Source: Streptomyces sp. CNH099 | GTDB lineage: Bacteria; Actinomycetota; Actinomycetes; Streptomycetales; Streptomycetaceae | NCBI GenBank assembly: GCA_000514715.1 | Contig: AZWL01000001.1 | Coordinates: 744,186 to 808,185 of the forward strand | DNA: 64,000 nucleotides | Direction: 5' to 3' | Part shown: one piece after another, positions 17,982-26,584 of the stretch | Layout: every line of letters begins with the position of its first letter | How positions within the stretch are numbered: position 1 is the first letter of the stretch | The notes under the pieces: model-generated | What the model was told of the DNA's origin: nothing | The model's input: only the letters and a program-made list of their open reading frames with translations | The model's database searches: none | Made by a program: the position numbers and the translations under genes

Positions 17982-19280
17982 TCACTTCGCGGAGTCGATC
18001 TCGCTCTGCAGCTCGTCGACGAAGGCCTGGGCCGCCTTCTCCGGCGGGGTCTGCTCGGCGTAGACCTCCTGGGTGTAGCGCTGGAGCATCGGTTCGACGC
18101 CGCTGCCGCCCTTGGGGGTCACGACCGGTGAGGGGCCCGGCGTGACCGACTCCATGTACTCGACGGCGATCTTGTCGTTCTCGGTCAGGTCGGCGGTGAC
18201 GGCCTTGCGGACCTCGCCGTTGGCGGGGATGCCGCGTTCGGTTCCCAGGATGTCCCCGGCGGCCTTGTGGTTGACCAGGAAGTCGGTGAGGAGGGCGGCT
18301 TCGGCGGGGTGGTCGCTCTGGGACGAGACGGCCCAGTACATGGACGGTTTGAAGTAGGCCGCGTCGGCGCCGCCGCTGCCCGGCAGCCGCAGCAGCCGCA
18401 GGTCGGCGCCGCTGGCTTCGCGCAGTGCGGTGATCTGGGTGTTGTAGGAGAAGCCCATGGCGACCTTCCCGGTGGCCAGGCTGCCCGCCTCCAGGCCGGC
18501 GTTGTAGCTCTCGACCGCCTGGGCGGCGCTCTCGACGCCGCCGGACCCCATCAGGTCGAGGTTGTACTGCCACATCGAGGCCAGGGTCTGGGGATCGAGG
18601 GTGACATCGCCGTTCTTGTCGAAGAGTTCGTCGTCGTGCAACCGTGCCCAGTACCGGACGCTGCCGGTGTCCATGCCGCCGGTGATCGAGGAGCCGTTGA
18701 GCTTTCCTTCGCTCTTCTCGGCGAGTTCGTCGGCCAGATCGGCGTAGTCGTCCCAGGTCCAGGTGGCGTCGTCGGGCAGTTCGACGCCGTACTTCTCGAA
18801 CAGATCGACGTTGACGATGTTCGCGAGGACGCCGACCCCGATGGGCATGGCGTACTGGGTGCCGTCGACTTCACCGGTCTTCAGCGACTCCTCGTCGAAC
18901 TGCGAGGTGTCGAGGAACTCCCCCGCCTCGCCCAGGTCGAGCAGGGAACCGCGCTCGGCGTACGAGGCGAGGTACAGCTCGTCCATCTGGACCACGTCGG
19001 GCGAGTCGTTCGCGGCGGTGGTGGTGGCCAGGGCGTCCCAGTAGCCGTCCCAGTCCTTGAACTCGCCCTTGACGGTGATGTCGGGGTACTCCTTCTCGAA
19101 CGCCGCGATGGCCTCCTGGGTGAGGCCGGCGCGGGTCTCCTCCCCCCACCAGGTCACCCGGAGGGTCACCTGGCCGTCGCTGCGCTCGACGGCACCGCCG
19201 GACGAGCCGCAGGCGGTCAGCACGAGGGCTCCGGACAACGCGACGGCGCCCAAGAGGCGTGCTTTGGCGCTTCCACTCAT
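17982..19280 (-). CDS. Sugar-binding lipoprotein of CUT1 ABC transporter, module 2
   Basis: A 432-residue solute-binding protein with lipobox at Cys24 (VLTAC). It has the same opening strand as module 1 (VTLRVTWWGEETR), the WTWDDYADL motif and GMFSYN-type ligand-loop positions (KVAMGFSYNTQITALRE). Paralogous to 9661-10935. Expected to bind an oligosaccharide outside the cell for the two permeases encoded upstream in the operon. Confidence 0.92.
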   Translation of the reverse strand: MSGSAKARLLGAVALSGALVLTACGSSGGAVERSDGQVTLRVTWWGEETRAGLTQEAIAAFEKEYPDITVKGEFKDWDGYWDALATTTAANDSPDVVQMDELYLASYAERGSLLDLGEAGEFLDTSQFDEESLKTGEVDGTQYAMPIGVGVLANIVNVDLFEKYGVELPDDATWTWDDYADLADELAEKSEGKLNGSSITGGMDTGSVRYWARLHDDELFDKNGDVTLDPQTLASMWQYNLDLMGSGGVESAAQAVESYNAGLEAGSLATGKVAMGFSYNTQITALREASGADLRLLRLPGSGGADAAYFKPSMYWAVSSQSDHPAEAALLTDFLVNHKAAGDILGTERGIPANGEVRKAVTADLTENDKIAVEYMESVTPGPSPVVTPKGGSGVEPMLQRYTQEVYAEQTPPEKAAQAFVDELQSEIDSAK

Positions 19281-19370
19281 GGTGCTTGTCTCCTGACTGT
19301 GTGGGCGACCCGGACGGGCCCGCTCTGGCTGCTGGTCGTACGCCTGCGAGGGGTTGGCCGGCGCGGCATG

Positions 19371-20276
19371 TCACTTGCCTCCCGTGGTGGCGATGCCGCG
19401 CAGCAGGAAGCGCTGGCCGAAGAGGAAGACCAGGAAGACCGGCAGGAGTGAGACCACGCTCATGGCGAGTGCGGCGCCCCAGTTCGTGCCGGACTGCGCG
19501 TCGACGAAGCCGCGCAGGGCCACCGGCACGGTGTACATCTCCGGATCGGTCAGATAGATGAGCTGGGAGAAGAAGTCGTTCCAGACCCAGATGAAGGTGA
19601 AGATCGCCGTGGTCGCCAGCGCCGGGACCATGAGCGGCAGGATCACCTGCAGGAAGATGCGGGGGTGGCCGGCGCCGTCGATACGCGCCGCCTCGTCGAG
19701 TTCGGTGGGGATGCCGCGGATGAACTGGACCATCAGGAACACGAAGAAGGCGTCCGTGGCCAGGAACTTCGGGACGATGAGCGGCAGGTACGTGTTGATC
19801 CAGCCGAACTCGGAGAACAGCACGTACTGCGGAACGATGATCACGTGGATCGGCAGCATGATGGTGACGAGCATGATCGCGAACCACCACCTGCGGCCCT
19901 TGAACTCCAGGCGCGCGAAGGCGTAGGCGGCCATCGAGCAGGCGACCAGGTTTCCCACGATCGCCCCCAGCACCACGATCCCCGAGTTGATCATGAAGTG
20001 GCTGAACGGCTTCGAGAAGGCGTTCCAGCCCTTCCCGTAGTTGCCCGCCTCCAGGTTGGTCAGGAACAGGTCCGGCGCCTGGAAGATCTCGTCGTTCGGC
20101 CGCAGCGAACTGACGACCATCCACAGCACCGGATAGAGCATCACCAGTGCGCACAGGATGAGCACCGTGTGCTTGACGACCGACCGGACGACCGGGCGGA
20201 GCCGCCGGCGGGGCGGGCCGCCGGGGCGGGCGGCGCCGGGCGGGGTGGCTGCGGCCTTGGCCAGAGTGTCAGTCAT
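19371..20276 (-). CDS. CUT1 sugar ABC transporter permease (MalG type), module 2
   Basis: A 301-residue permease with six helices, coupling motif DEAARIDGAGHPRIF and C terminus RGIATTGGK. It overlaps the MalF-type gene by 8 bp, so translation is coupled. The start at 20276 is set by that overlap and by homology with module 1. The ATPase is absent, so a shared MsiK-type subunit is implied. Confidence 0.92.
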   Translation of the reverse strand: MTDTLAKAAATPPGAARPGGPPRRRLRPVVRSVVKHTVLILCALVMLYPVLWMVVSSLRPNDEIFQAPDLFLTNLEAGNYGKGWNAFSKPFSHFMINSGIVVLGAIVGNLVACSMAAYAFARLEFKGRRWWFAIMLVTIMLPIHVIIVPQYVLFSEFGWINTYLPLIVPKFLATDAFFVFLMVQFIRGIPTELDEAARIDGAGHPRIFLQVILPLMVPALATTAIFTFIWVWNDFFSQLIYLTDPEMYTVPVALRGFVDAQSGTNWGAALAMSVVSLLPVFLVFLFGQRFLLRGIATTGGK

Positions 20277-21192
20277 CGTAGAAAACCCAGTACTTCGCGG
20301 CCCAGAAGTTGATCGCCGTGAACGTCCCGACCAGGAGCAGCAGGAGCCACGCGAGGGCGGAGGCGTAGCCCATGTCGAAGTTCCCGAAGCCGCGCTGGTA
20401 CAGGTAGAGGGAATAGAAGAGCGTGGAGTCGGCCGGGCCGCCCTTGCCGCCGGAGACGACGAACGCCTGCGTGAACGCCTGGAACGCATGGATGATCTGC
20501 AGCACCAGGTTGAAGAAGATGATCGGCGTCAGCAGCGGCATCGTCACGCTCCAGAAGCGGCGCCACCGCCCCGCCCCGTCGACCGCGGCGGCCTCCTCGT
20601 AGGAGGCCGGAATCTGCCGCAGACCGGCCAGGAAGATCACCATCGGAGCACCGAAGGTCCACACGTTGAGGACGATCAGGGTGGACAGCGCCGTCTCGGG
20701 CTCGGAGATCCAGCCGCGGCCGCCGATGCCGACGAGGCCGAGAACCTCGTTGAACAGGCCCTCGGTGCCGAAGACGGTGCGCCAGAGGACCGCGATGGCA
20801 ACGCTGGAGCCGAGCAGCGAGGGCAGGTAGAAGACGGAGCGGTAGACCGCCAGGCCCCGTATGCCGCGATCGAGGAGGACGGCGAGCGCGAGCGCCAGGG
20901 CGAGTTGGAGCGGCACCGAGACCAGCACGTAGACGAACGTCACCTGCAGCGACTGGTGCAGACGCGCGTCGTCGAGTATCCGGCTGTAGTTGTCCAGGCC
21001 GGCGAACTCCGGTGGCTGCAGCAGGTTGTAGTCGGTGAAGCTCAGGTACAGCGACGCGATCATCGGCCCGAGCGTGATGACGAACAGGCCGAGGAACCAC
21101 GGCAGCAGGAAGAAGAACGCCGCCTTGTTCTGCTGCTTCGCCGCGGGACGGCGGCCGGACCGCAGGGAGCGCAGCTCCGCGGTGGCGCTCAC
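20269..21192 (-). CDS. CUT1 sugar ABC transporter permease (MalF type), module 2
   Basis: A 307-residue permease, first gene of the leftward operon. It carries the LLPWFLGLFVITLGPMIASL first helix, SLLGSSVAIAVLWR and the coupling loop EEAAAVDGAGRWRRFW. Closely similar along its length to 7778-8755. Divergently arranged from the LacI gene; the two operator-like sites at 21275 and 21312 lie between them and could repress both. Confidence 0.92.
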   Translation of the reverse strand: MSATAELRSLRSGRRPAAKQQNKAAFFFLLPWFLGLFVITLGPMIASLYLSFTDYNLLQPPEFAGLDNYSRILDDARLHQSLQVTFVYVLVSVPLQLALALALAVLLDRGIRGLAVYRSVFYLPSLLGSSVAIAVLWRTVFGTEGLFNEVLGLVGIGGRGWISEPETALSTLIVLNVWTFGAPMVIFLAGLRQIPASYEEAAAVDGAGRWRRFWSVTMPLLTPIIFFNLVLQIIHAFQAFTQAFVVSGGKGGPADSTLFYSLYLYQRGFGNFDMGYASALAWLLLLLVGTFTAINFWAAKYWVFYDD

Positions 21193-21274
21193 CGGACGCT
21201 CTCACCGCGGACCGGGGCGGACGCGCAGCGCAGGGCGCTGAGGGTCGGCATCGACACTCCCTTCTGGCAAAATA

Positions 21275-21286
21275 GTGATCGTTCAC
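21275..21286. promoter_or_regulatory. LacI-type operator GTGATCGTTCAC
   Basis: A 12-bp near-palindrome with central CG (one mismatched pair), inside a larger imperfect dyad running from GCAAAA (21267) to TTTTGC (21293). It lies in the divergent promoter region of the module 2 transport operon and its LacI regulator. Confidence 0.65.
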
Positions 21287-21311
21287 TTTTTGCTCGGTCC
21301 GCTGTAAGGTA

Positions 21312-21323
21312 GTGAACGGTCAC
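21312..21323. promoter_or_regulatory. LacI-type operator GTGAACGGTCAC
   Basis: A second site of the same type, 37 bp from the first and 47 bp before the LacI start codon. Together they give a consensus GTGAWCGKTCAC. The pairing supports looping or cooperative repression by the LacI protein encoded next door. Confidence 0.65.
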
Positions 21324-21369
21324 CACGATGGCAATACCCGGGAACGGGCCCATGAGAAGAGGCCGATGC

Positions 21370-22380
21370 ATGACCCAGAGCTCGCCGCCGGCCCGGCGCC
21401 CCACCATCAAGCAAGTGGCGCACCTGGCCGGGGTCTCCCACCAGACCGTCTCCCGGTACCTGCGTTCGAGGGAGGGGCTGAAGCCGGCGACGCTCGCCCG
21501 TATCGACGCGGCGGTCCGCGAGCTGGACTACCGTCCCAACCTGATCGCCAGGTCCATGCGCACCCGCCGCACCGGCCGCCTTGCGCTCGTCATGCCGGCC
21601 ATGGCCTACAACCCCGCGCGCATGCTCGCCGGAGCGGCCGCGGCCGCGCACGAGGCGGGGTTCGCCGTGGAGGTCGTCAGCCTGGAGGGCGGAGCCGACG
21701 TCAGAACCGAGCGCGTGCTGGAGCTGGCCGACTCCGGGCAGCTTGAGGGCATCCTGGCGCTGGCCCCGATCAAGTCGGCCATCGAGGGCCGGCTCCCGGA
21801 GCGCGCGGCCATCGTCGTCTCGGCCGACTTCGACGACGCCATGCGCGGCATCGGCGAGCTGACCGACGCCGCACCGGTGGACGAGATCGTCGAGCACCTG
21901 GCGGCGCTCGGCCACCGCCGCTTCCTCCACGTGGCCGGAGACCTGCAGTTCGCCTCGGCGAGGGCACGCAAGGCCACCTACCTGGAGGCAGTGGACAGGC
22001 TCGGTCTCGAGTCGCTCGGTGTGTTCGACGGCGACTGGTCCGGCGACTCGGGCGCCGCCGCCCTCCGGATGCGGGAGGCCGGGCGCATGCCGACGGCCGT
22101 CGTCGCCGCCAACGACCTCGTCGCCGCCGGGGTCATCCGCGGCGCGAAGGACCGCGGACTCGAAGTACCGCGCGACCTCAGCGTCACCGGCTGGGACAAC
22201 CTGGAGGTCTGCCGGTACCTCCCGCCCGCGCTGACCACGGTGCACGTCGACCTCGAAGGGCTGGGGCGCAACGCCATGCTGCGGCTGATCAAGGCGATCA
22301 ACGGGTCCGAGCCGGAGCCGTCCCGGCAGCCGCTCAACACGGTGATCTGGCGCGAGTCGGTGGCCCCGCCGCCCGCCTAG
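21370..22380 (+). CDS. LacI-family repressor of the module 2 sugar operon
   Basis: A 336-residue LacI-family regulator. The DNA-binding headpiece is RPTIKQVAHLAGVSHQTVSR (about 10-29) with a YLRSREGLKPATLARIDAAV hinge region, followed by a periplasmic-binding-type sensor domain. The start at 21370 is chosen because AGAAGAGG precedes it and it begins close to the headpiece; ATGs at 21328 and 21352 would add residues that overlap the operator zone. Divergent from the permease gene with two operators between, so local autoregulation and operon repression are likely. The inducer is unknown, probably a sugar. Confidence 0.88.
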   Translation: MTQSSPPARRPTIKQVAHLAGVSHQTVSRYLRSREGLKPATLARIDAAVRELDYRPNLIARSMRTRRTGRLALVMPAMAYNPARMLAGAAAAAHEAGFAVEVVSLEGGADVRTERVLELADSGQLEGILALAPIKSAIEGRLPERAAIVVSADFDDAMRGIGELTDAAPVDEIVEHLAALGHRRFLHVAGDLQFASARARKATYLEAVDRLGLESLGVFDGDWSGDSGAAALRMREAGRMPTAVVAANDLVAAGVIRGAKDRGLEVPRDLSVTGWDNLEVCRYLPPALTTVHVDLEGLGRNAMLRLIKAINGSEPEPSRQPLNTVIWRESVAPPPA

Positions 22381-22383
22381 AGC

Positions 22384-22411
22384 GCCGGCCCGCCGCCCGT
22401 GGCGGGCCGGC
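22384..22411. terminator. Bidirectional terminator between convergent LacI-family genes
   Basis: Perfect 11-bp stem GCCGGCCCGCC / GGCGGGCCGGC with a six-base loop, directly after the first LacI stop codon and before the convergent CebR-like gene. Confidence 0.7.
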
Positions 22412-22484
22412 TCCGCGGCCCTCGCGTCCGGCAGGTGTGCGACGCCGCGGACCGGACATCGGGCCGCGTCGGTGCGGTCGGCGT

Positions 22485-23495
22485 TCAGGTGCTGGCGCGG
22501 GCGACGAGGTGCGTGGGGAGGATCAGGGAGCTGGGCTCCTCGCCGGCGATGCGCCCGGTGAGCATGCGTGCCGTCTCGTTGCCCAGAGCCTGGATGGGCT
22601 GGTGGACCGTGGTCAGCGACGGTTCGGCGATCTGCGCGATGTCGAGGTCGTCGAAGCCCACGACCGCGACGTCACCGGGGACCGCGCGGCCCGCGCCGCG
22701 CAGGGTGCGCAGGGCGCCGGCGGCCATGTTGTCGTTGGCGGCGAACACCCCGTCCATGTCCGGCTGCCGCTCCAGCAGCGCCGCCATGGCGGTGGCGCCG
22801 CTGGGTTCGGTGAAGTCTCCGTACTCCGGCGGGACTGGCTGCAGTCCGGCGAGGATCAGGGCCTCCCGGTAGCCGCGGTGGCGCGCCCGGCTCGCGTGGG
22901 TGTCCGGCAGTCCGCAGATCATGCCCACGCGCCTGCGCCCGCGGGCGAGCAGGTGCTCTGTCGCCTGGCGGGCGCCGCCGGCGTTGTCGACGTCCACGTA
23001 CCACGGCGCTTCGAAACCCGCCGGGCGCCCGCCGAAGACGACGGGGACCTCCGCTTCCCGGGCGATGCGGAGCACGGGGTCGTTCTCCCGGACGGCCATG
23101 AGCACGGCGCCGTCGACGCCCCGGGCGCGCAGGAGTTCCGCCAGGCGCCGCCGGCTGCGGTCGCTTGCCGCGAGGCACAGCATCAGGTGCAGGTCGGCCT
23201 CCTCCAGGGCGGCGGAGGCGCCGACGATCACCTTGGCGAAGAACGGGTCCGCGAAGATCGACGGAGCCTCGCCCGAGATGACGAGGGCGACCGCGCCTCG
23301 CTGCCGAGTGGCCAGCGCCCGCGCCGTCGTGTTCGGCACGTAGTCGAGTTCCCTGATGGCCCGGAGGACCGCCGCGCGCTTCTCGGCGCTGACGTGGGGC
23401 GCGTTGTTGAGCACCCGGGAGGCCGCCGAGCGGGAGACGCCGGCACGCTCGGCCACCTCGTCGAGCGTGGGCCGCAGGCGCGGCACATCTGTCAT
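22485..23495 (-). CDS. CebR-like LacI-family repressor
   Basis: A 336-residue LacI-family repressor with headpiece RPTLDEVAERAGVSRSAASR and hinge LNNAPHVSAEKRAAVLRAI. The sensor domain resembles CebR, the cellobiose-responsive repressor of Streptomyces (SDRSRRRLAELL, RGVDGAVLMAV, YGDFTEPSGATAM). It is divergent from a GH6 cellulase gene, and a perfect CebR box lies at 23681. A one-mismatch copy at 23548, 53 bp from its own start, suggests autoregulation. True CebR is normally next to cebEFG, absent here, so this is a CebR paralogue or relocated copy. GGAGAGG lies just before the ATG. Confidence 0.85.
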   Translation of the reverse strand: MTDVPRLRPTLDEVAERAGVSRSAASRVLNNAPHVSAEKRAAVLRAIRELDYVPNTTARALATRQRGAVALVISGEAPSIFADPFFAKVIVGASAALEEADLHLMLCLAASDRSRRRLAELLRARGVDGAVLMAVRENDPVLRIAREAEVPVVFGGRPAGFEAPWYVDVDNAGGARQATEHLLARGRRRVGMICGLPDTHASRARHRGYREALILAGLQPVPPEYGDFTEPSGATAMAALLERQPDMDGVFAANDNMAAGALRTLRGAGRAVPGDVAVVGFDDLDIAQIAEPSLTTVHQPIQALGNETARMLTGRIAGEEPSSLILPTHLVARAST

Positions 23496-23547
23496 GGACC
23501 CCGGACCTCTCCGCGCCGGCGGCTGTGAGGATGCCCTCCGCTGGGCC

Positions 23548-23559
23548 GGGAGCGCTTCC
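23548..23559. promoter_or_regulatory. Imperfect CebR box GGGAGCGCTTCC
   Basis: Differs from the perfect core at one base. It lies 53 bp upstream of the CebR-like gene, in the position of an autoregulatory operator. Confidence 0.5.
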
Positions 23560-23680
23560 AGTTCTGGGACCATAGCGACTCCTCGCTCTCCAGTGAAGGG
23601 CGGCCGCGTACCGACTCTTGACAGGTCCCCATCAGCGCGCCCACGATGACCGGAGGCACCCGCGGTTCCCCGCCGCAAAC

Positions 23681-23694
23681 TGGGAGCGCTCCCA
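23681..23694. promoter_or_regulatory. Perfect CebR box TGGGAGCGCTCCCA
   Basis: Exact 14-bp match to the established Streptomyces CebR operator, 105 bp before the GH6 cellulase start and between it and the divergent CebR-like gene. The gap 23496-23798 holds this box and the imperfect copy; I see no other gene in it. Confidence 0.85.
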
Positions 23695-23798
23695 AGATTG
23701 ACCACGGCTCTCCCGTGCGCCACCCGTGCGTCGCACTTCATGCCGCGGGCTCAGGACGAGAGCCGCGCGGCGTTCCCCTTCACGAATGAGGTTCACCC

Positions 23799-24767
23799 AT
23801 GCGCACACTCATACGCGGGGCGGTGGCAGCGCTCCTCGCTCTGCCGCTGTTCCTGGCCTCGTCGCCCTCCGCCCAGGCGGCGCCCACCCCGCTCGCCAAG
23901 ACCAGCGGCTTCTACGTCGACCCGAACTCCAGCCCCGCGGCCTGGTCGGCCGCCAACCCCGGAGACGGCCGGGCCGCCGCGATCCGCAGTTCCATCGCCG
24001 GCACCCCCATGGCCCGTTGGTTCGGTTCCTGGAGCGGCGACATCGGCTCCGCCGTCGGCTCCTACACCGGCGCGGCCCAGGCGGCCGACAAGCTGCCGCT
24101 CCTCGTCGCCTACCACATGTACGGCCGTGACGCCTGCGGCGGGCACTCGGGCGGCGGAGCCTCGTCCCCGTCCGCGTACGCCGGGTGGATCGACGCCTTC
24201 GCCCGCGCCATCGGCAACCGCCCCGCCGTGGTCGTACTGGAACCCGACGCCCTCGGCGACTACAACTGCATGTCCCAGGCGCAGATCATCGAGCGGCAGA
24301 ACATGCTCACCAACGCCCTCTCGCGGTTCCGGTCCGCCGCGCCGAACGCCTGGGTCTACCTCGACGCGGGCAACCCCGGCTGGGTCAACGCCTCGACCAT
24401 GGCGGAACGTCTGAACGCCTCAGGGCTCAGCCTCGCCCGGGGCTTCTCCCTCAACGTCTCGAACTACTTCACCACGGGGGAGAACGTGTCCTACGCCGGC
24501 AGCGTCAACCAGGCGCTGGGCCAGCGTTACGGCTACAGCAAGCCGTTCGTCGTGGACACCAGCCGCAACGGCAACGGCTCGAACGGCGAGTGGTGCAACC
24601 CCGGCGGCCGCAAGATCGGCACGCCCACCCAGCAGGGAGGCGGCGCCGAGATGCTCCTGTGGATCAAGACCCCGGGAGAGTCCGACGGCGACTGCGGTGT
24701 CGGATCGGGCTCCACGGCCGGACAGTTCCTGCCGGAGGTCGCCTACAAGATGATCTACGGCTACTGA
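23799..24767 (+). CDS. Secreted GH6 endoglucanase/cellulase
   Basis: A 322-residue secreted cellulase that hydrolyses beta-1,4-glucan with inversion. Signal peptide about 1-27 (PSAQAAP). Single GH6 domain with the family motif YGRDACGGHSGGG, containing Asp111, and VVVLEPDALG, containing Asp150, in the positions of the usual catalytic acids. No carbohydrate-binding module, unlike many Streptomyces GH6 enzymes. Preceded by a perfect CebR box, so induction by cellobiose through CebR-type derepression is likely. Confidence 0.93.
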   Translation: MRTLIRGAVAALLALPLFLASSPSAQAAPTPLAKTSGFYVDPNSSPAAWSAANPGDGRAAAIRSSIAGTPMARWFGSWSGDIGSAVGSYTGAAQAADKLPLLVAYHMYGRDACGGHSGGGASSPSAYAGWIDAFARAIGNRPAVVVLEPDALGDYNCMSQAQIIERQNMLTNALSRFRSAAPNAWVYLDAGNPGWVNASTMAERLNASGLSLARGFSLNVSNYFTTGENVSYAGSVNQALGQRYGYSKPFVVDTSRNGNGSNGEWCNPGGRKIGTPTQQGGGAEMLLWIKTPGESDGDCGVGSGSTAGQFLPEVAYKMIYGY

Positions 24768-24778
24768 CACCCGGCACC

Positions 24779-24809
24779 GGGCGGGCCCCGGTCCGCACCC
24801 GGCCCGCCC
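24779..24809 (+). terminator. Hairpin after the GH6 gene
   Basis: GGGCGGGCC pairs perfectly with GGCCCGCCC across a 13-base loop, 12 bp after the GH6 stop codon. It separates the cellulase from the GH27 gene. Confidence 0.6.
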
Positions 24810-24906
24810 ACCCGGACCGACCTGTTGAACACCGGACTGCCGCAAGGAACCGCCCGTCCCGCGACGAGCGAGGCACCGCGGGACGGGCGCGGCGGAAGGA
24901 GCGACG

Positions 24907-26550
24907 ATGCTCACTCGATCACGGAGGCGACTGGCCCGGCTCGCGGTGACGGCCGCGGCGCTGACGCTGGCCGCCACGGTGCCCCACCAGCCGGCGGCCC
25001 AGGCCGCGCCCGGCAGCCCGGCCGTCACCCCGCCGCTGGGCTGGAACAGCTGGAACAGCTTCGGCTGCGGCGTCACCGAGGAAACGGTGCGCCAGGCGGC
25101 GGACGCCATGGTCAGTTCGGGCATGCGGGACGCGGGCTACGAGTACGTGGTGGTCGACGACTGCTGGTTCGACCCGCAACGCGACGCCCAGGGCAACCTC
25201 CGCGCGCACCCGACGAAGTTTCCCAGCGGGATGAAGGCGCTGGGCGACTACATCCACAGCCGCGGCCTGAAGTTCGGCCTCTACCAGGTGCCCACGGAAC
25301 GCACCTGCGCACAGCGCGTCGGCACGTTCCCCGGCTCGACGGGCAGCATGGGGCACGAGGTGCAGGACGCCCGCACCTTCGCCTCCTGGGGCGTGGACTA
25401 CCTCAAGTACGACTGGTGCTCGCCCGAGGGCACGCGCGACGAGCAGGTGGCCCGGTTCTCCCTGATGCGCGACGCGCTGCGGGACACCGGCCGGCCCATC
25501 GTCTACAGCATCAACCCCAACAGCTTCCACGCGATCACCGGCTCCACGTACGACTGGGGCCAGGTCGCCGACCTGTGGCGCACCACCGAGGACCTGCTGG
25601 ACATCTGGCAGAACGGCAACGTCAACAGCTACCCGATGGGCGTGGGCAACGTCGTCGACGTCAACGCCCCGCTCGCCGCACAGGCCGGCCCCGGGCACTG
25701 GAACGACCCGGACATGCTGGTCGTGGGCCGGCCCGGGCTGTCGCTCACCGAGTCGCGCGCGCACTTCACCCTGTGGTCCCTGATGGCCGCGCCGCTGATG
25801 GCGGGCAACGACATCCGCACCATGTCCGCCGACGTCAGCGCGATCCTGCGCAACCAGCGGCTGCTGGCGGTGAACCAGGACCCCCTGGGCGCCGGCGGAC
25901 GACGGGTACGCGACGACGGCGCCACCGAGGTGTTCGCCAAGCCCCTGTCCGACGGCTCGGTCGCCGTCGGGCTGTTCAACCGCGGCGACAGCACCGCCAC
26001 CGTCAGTGCCTCGGCCGCGCAGATCGGCCTGTCCGGCGGGTCGTTCACGCTCACCGACCTGTGGACCGGCGCCACGTCGGACACGGGCGGCCAGATCACC
26101 GCGAGCGTACCGGCGCACGGCGTGACGGCGTTCCGGGTCACCGGGGGCGCGCCGCTCGCCGCCGAGACCTCCCGGATCCGCGGTACCGGTTCCGGCCGCT
26201 GCCTGGACGTGGAGAACTCCGCCACCGCCGCCGGGGCCGCCGTCGTGATCTGGGACTGCCACACCGCCGCCAACCAGCTCTGGACGACGTGGGCAGGCGG
26301 CGAGATCCGCGTCTTCGGCGACAAGTGCCTGGACGCCGAGAGCCTGGGGACCGCCAACGGCACCCCGGTGATCACCTGGTCCTGCAACGGCCAGGACAAC
26401 CAGAAGTGGACCCTCGCCGCCGACGGGTCGATCCGCAACGTGCACGCCGGACTGTGCCTGCAGCCGAGCGACGCGGCCACCGCGAACGGCTCGCGGCTGG
26501 TCCTGTGGAGCTGCGGCGGCCAGGCCCACCAGCGGTGGACCCGCAGCTGA
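24907..26550 (+). CDS. Secreted GH27 alpha-galactosidase (or beta-L-arabinopyranosidase) with CBM13
   Basis: A 547-residue exported glycosidase. Signal peptide about 1-34. The GH27 barrel begins PPLGWNSWNSFGCGV. The nucleophile is Asp169 in YLKYDWC and the probable acid/base Asp222 in VADLWRTTED. A C-terminal beta domain runs to about residue 415, followed by a CBM13 ricin-type lectin with QxW repeats (NQLW, NQKW, HQRW). Streptomyces GH27-CBM13 enzymes include both alpha-galactosidases and beta-L-arabinopyranosidases. The Asp pair in VVVDDCW favours galactosidase, but the distinction is not secure. Followed closely by GH43, probably one transcript. Confidence 0.88.
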   Translation: MLTRSRRRLARLAVTAAALTLAATVPHQPAAQAAPGSPAVTPPLGWNSWNSFGCGVTEETVRQAADAMVSSGMRDAGYEYVVVDDCWFDPQRDAQGNLRAHPTKFPSGMKALGDYIHSRGLKFGLYQVPTERTCAQRVGTFPGSTGSMGHEVQDARTFASWGVDYLKYDWCSPEGTRDEQVARFSLMRDALRDTGRPIVYSINPNSFHAITGSTYDWGQVADLWRTTEDLLDIWQNGNVNSYPMGVGNVVDVNAPLAAQAGPGHWNDPDMLVVGRPGLSLTESRAHFTLWSLMAAPLMAGNDIRTMSADVSAILRNQRLLAVNQDPLGAGGRRVRDDGATEVFAKPLSDGSVAVGLFNRGDSTATVSASAAQIGLSGGSFTLTDLWTGATSDTGGQITASVPAHGVTAFRVTGGAPLAAETSRIRGTGSGRCLDVENSATAAGAAVVIWDCHTAANQLWTTWAGGEIRVFGDKCLDAESLGTANGTPVITWSCNGQDNQKWTLAADGSIRNVHAGLCLQPSDAATANGSRLVLWSCGGQAHQRWTRS

Positions 26551-26584
26551 CCCCGACACGACCGACCGTGGAGGCCGACCCCCC

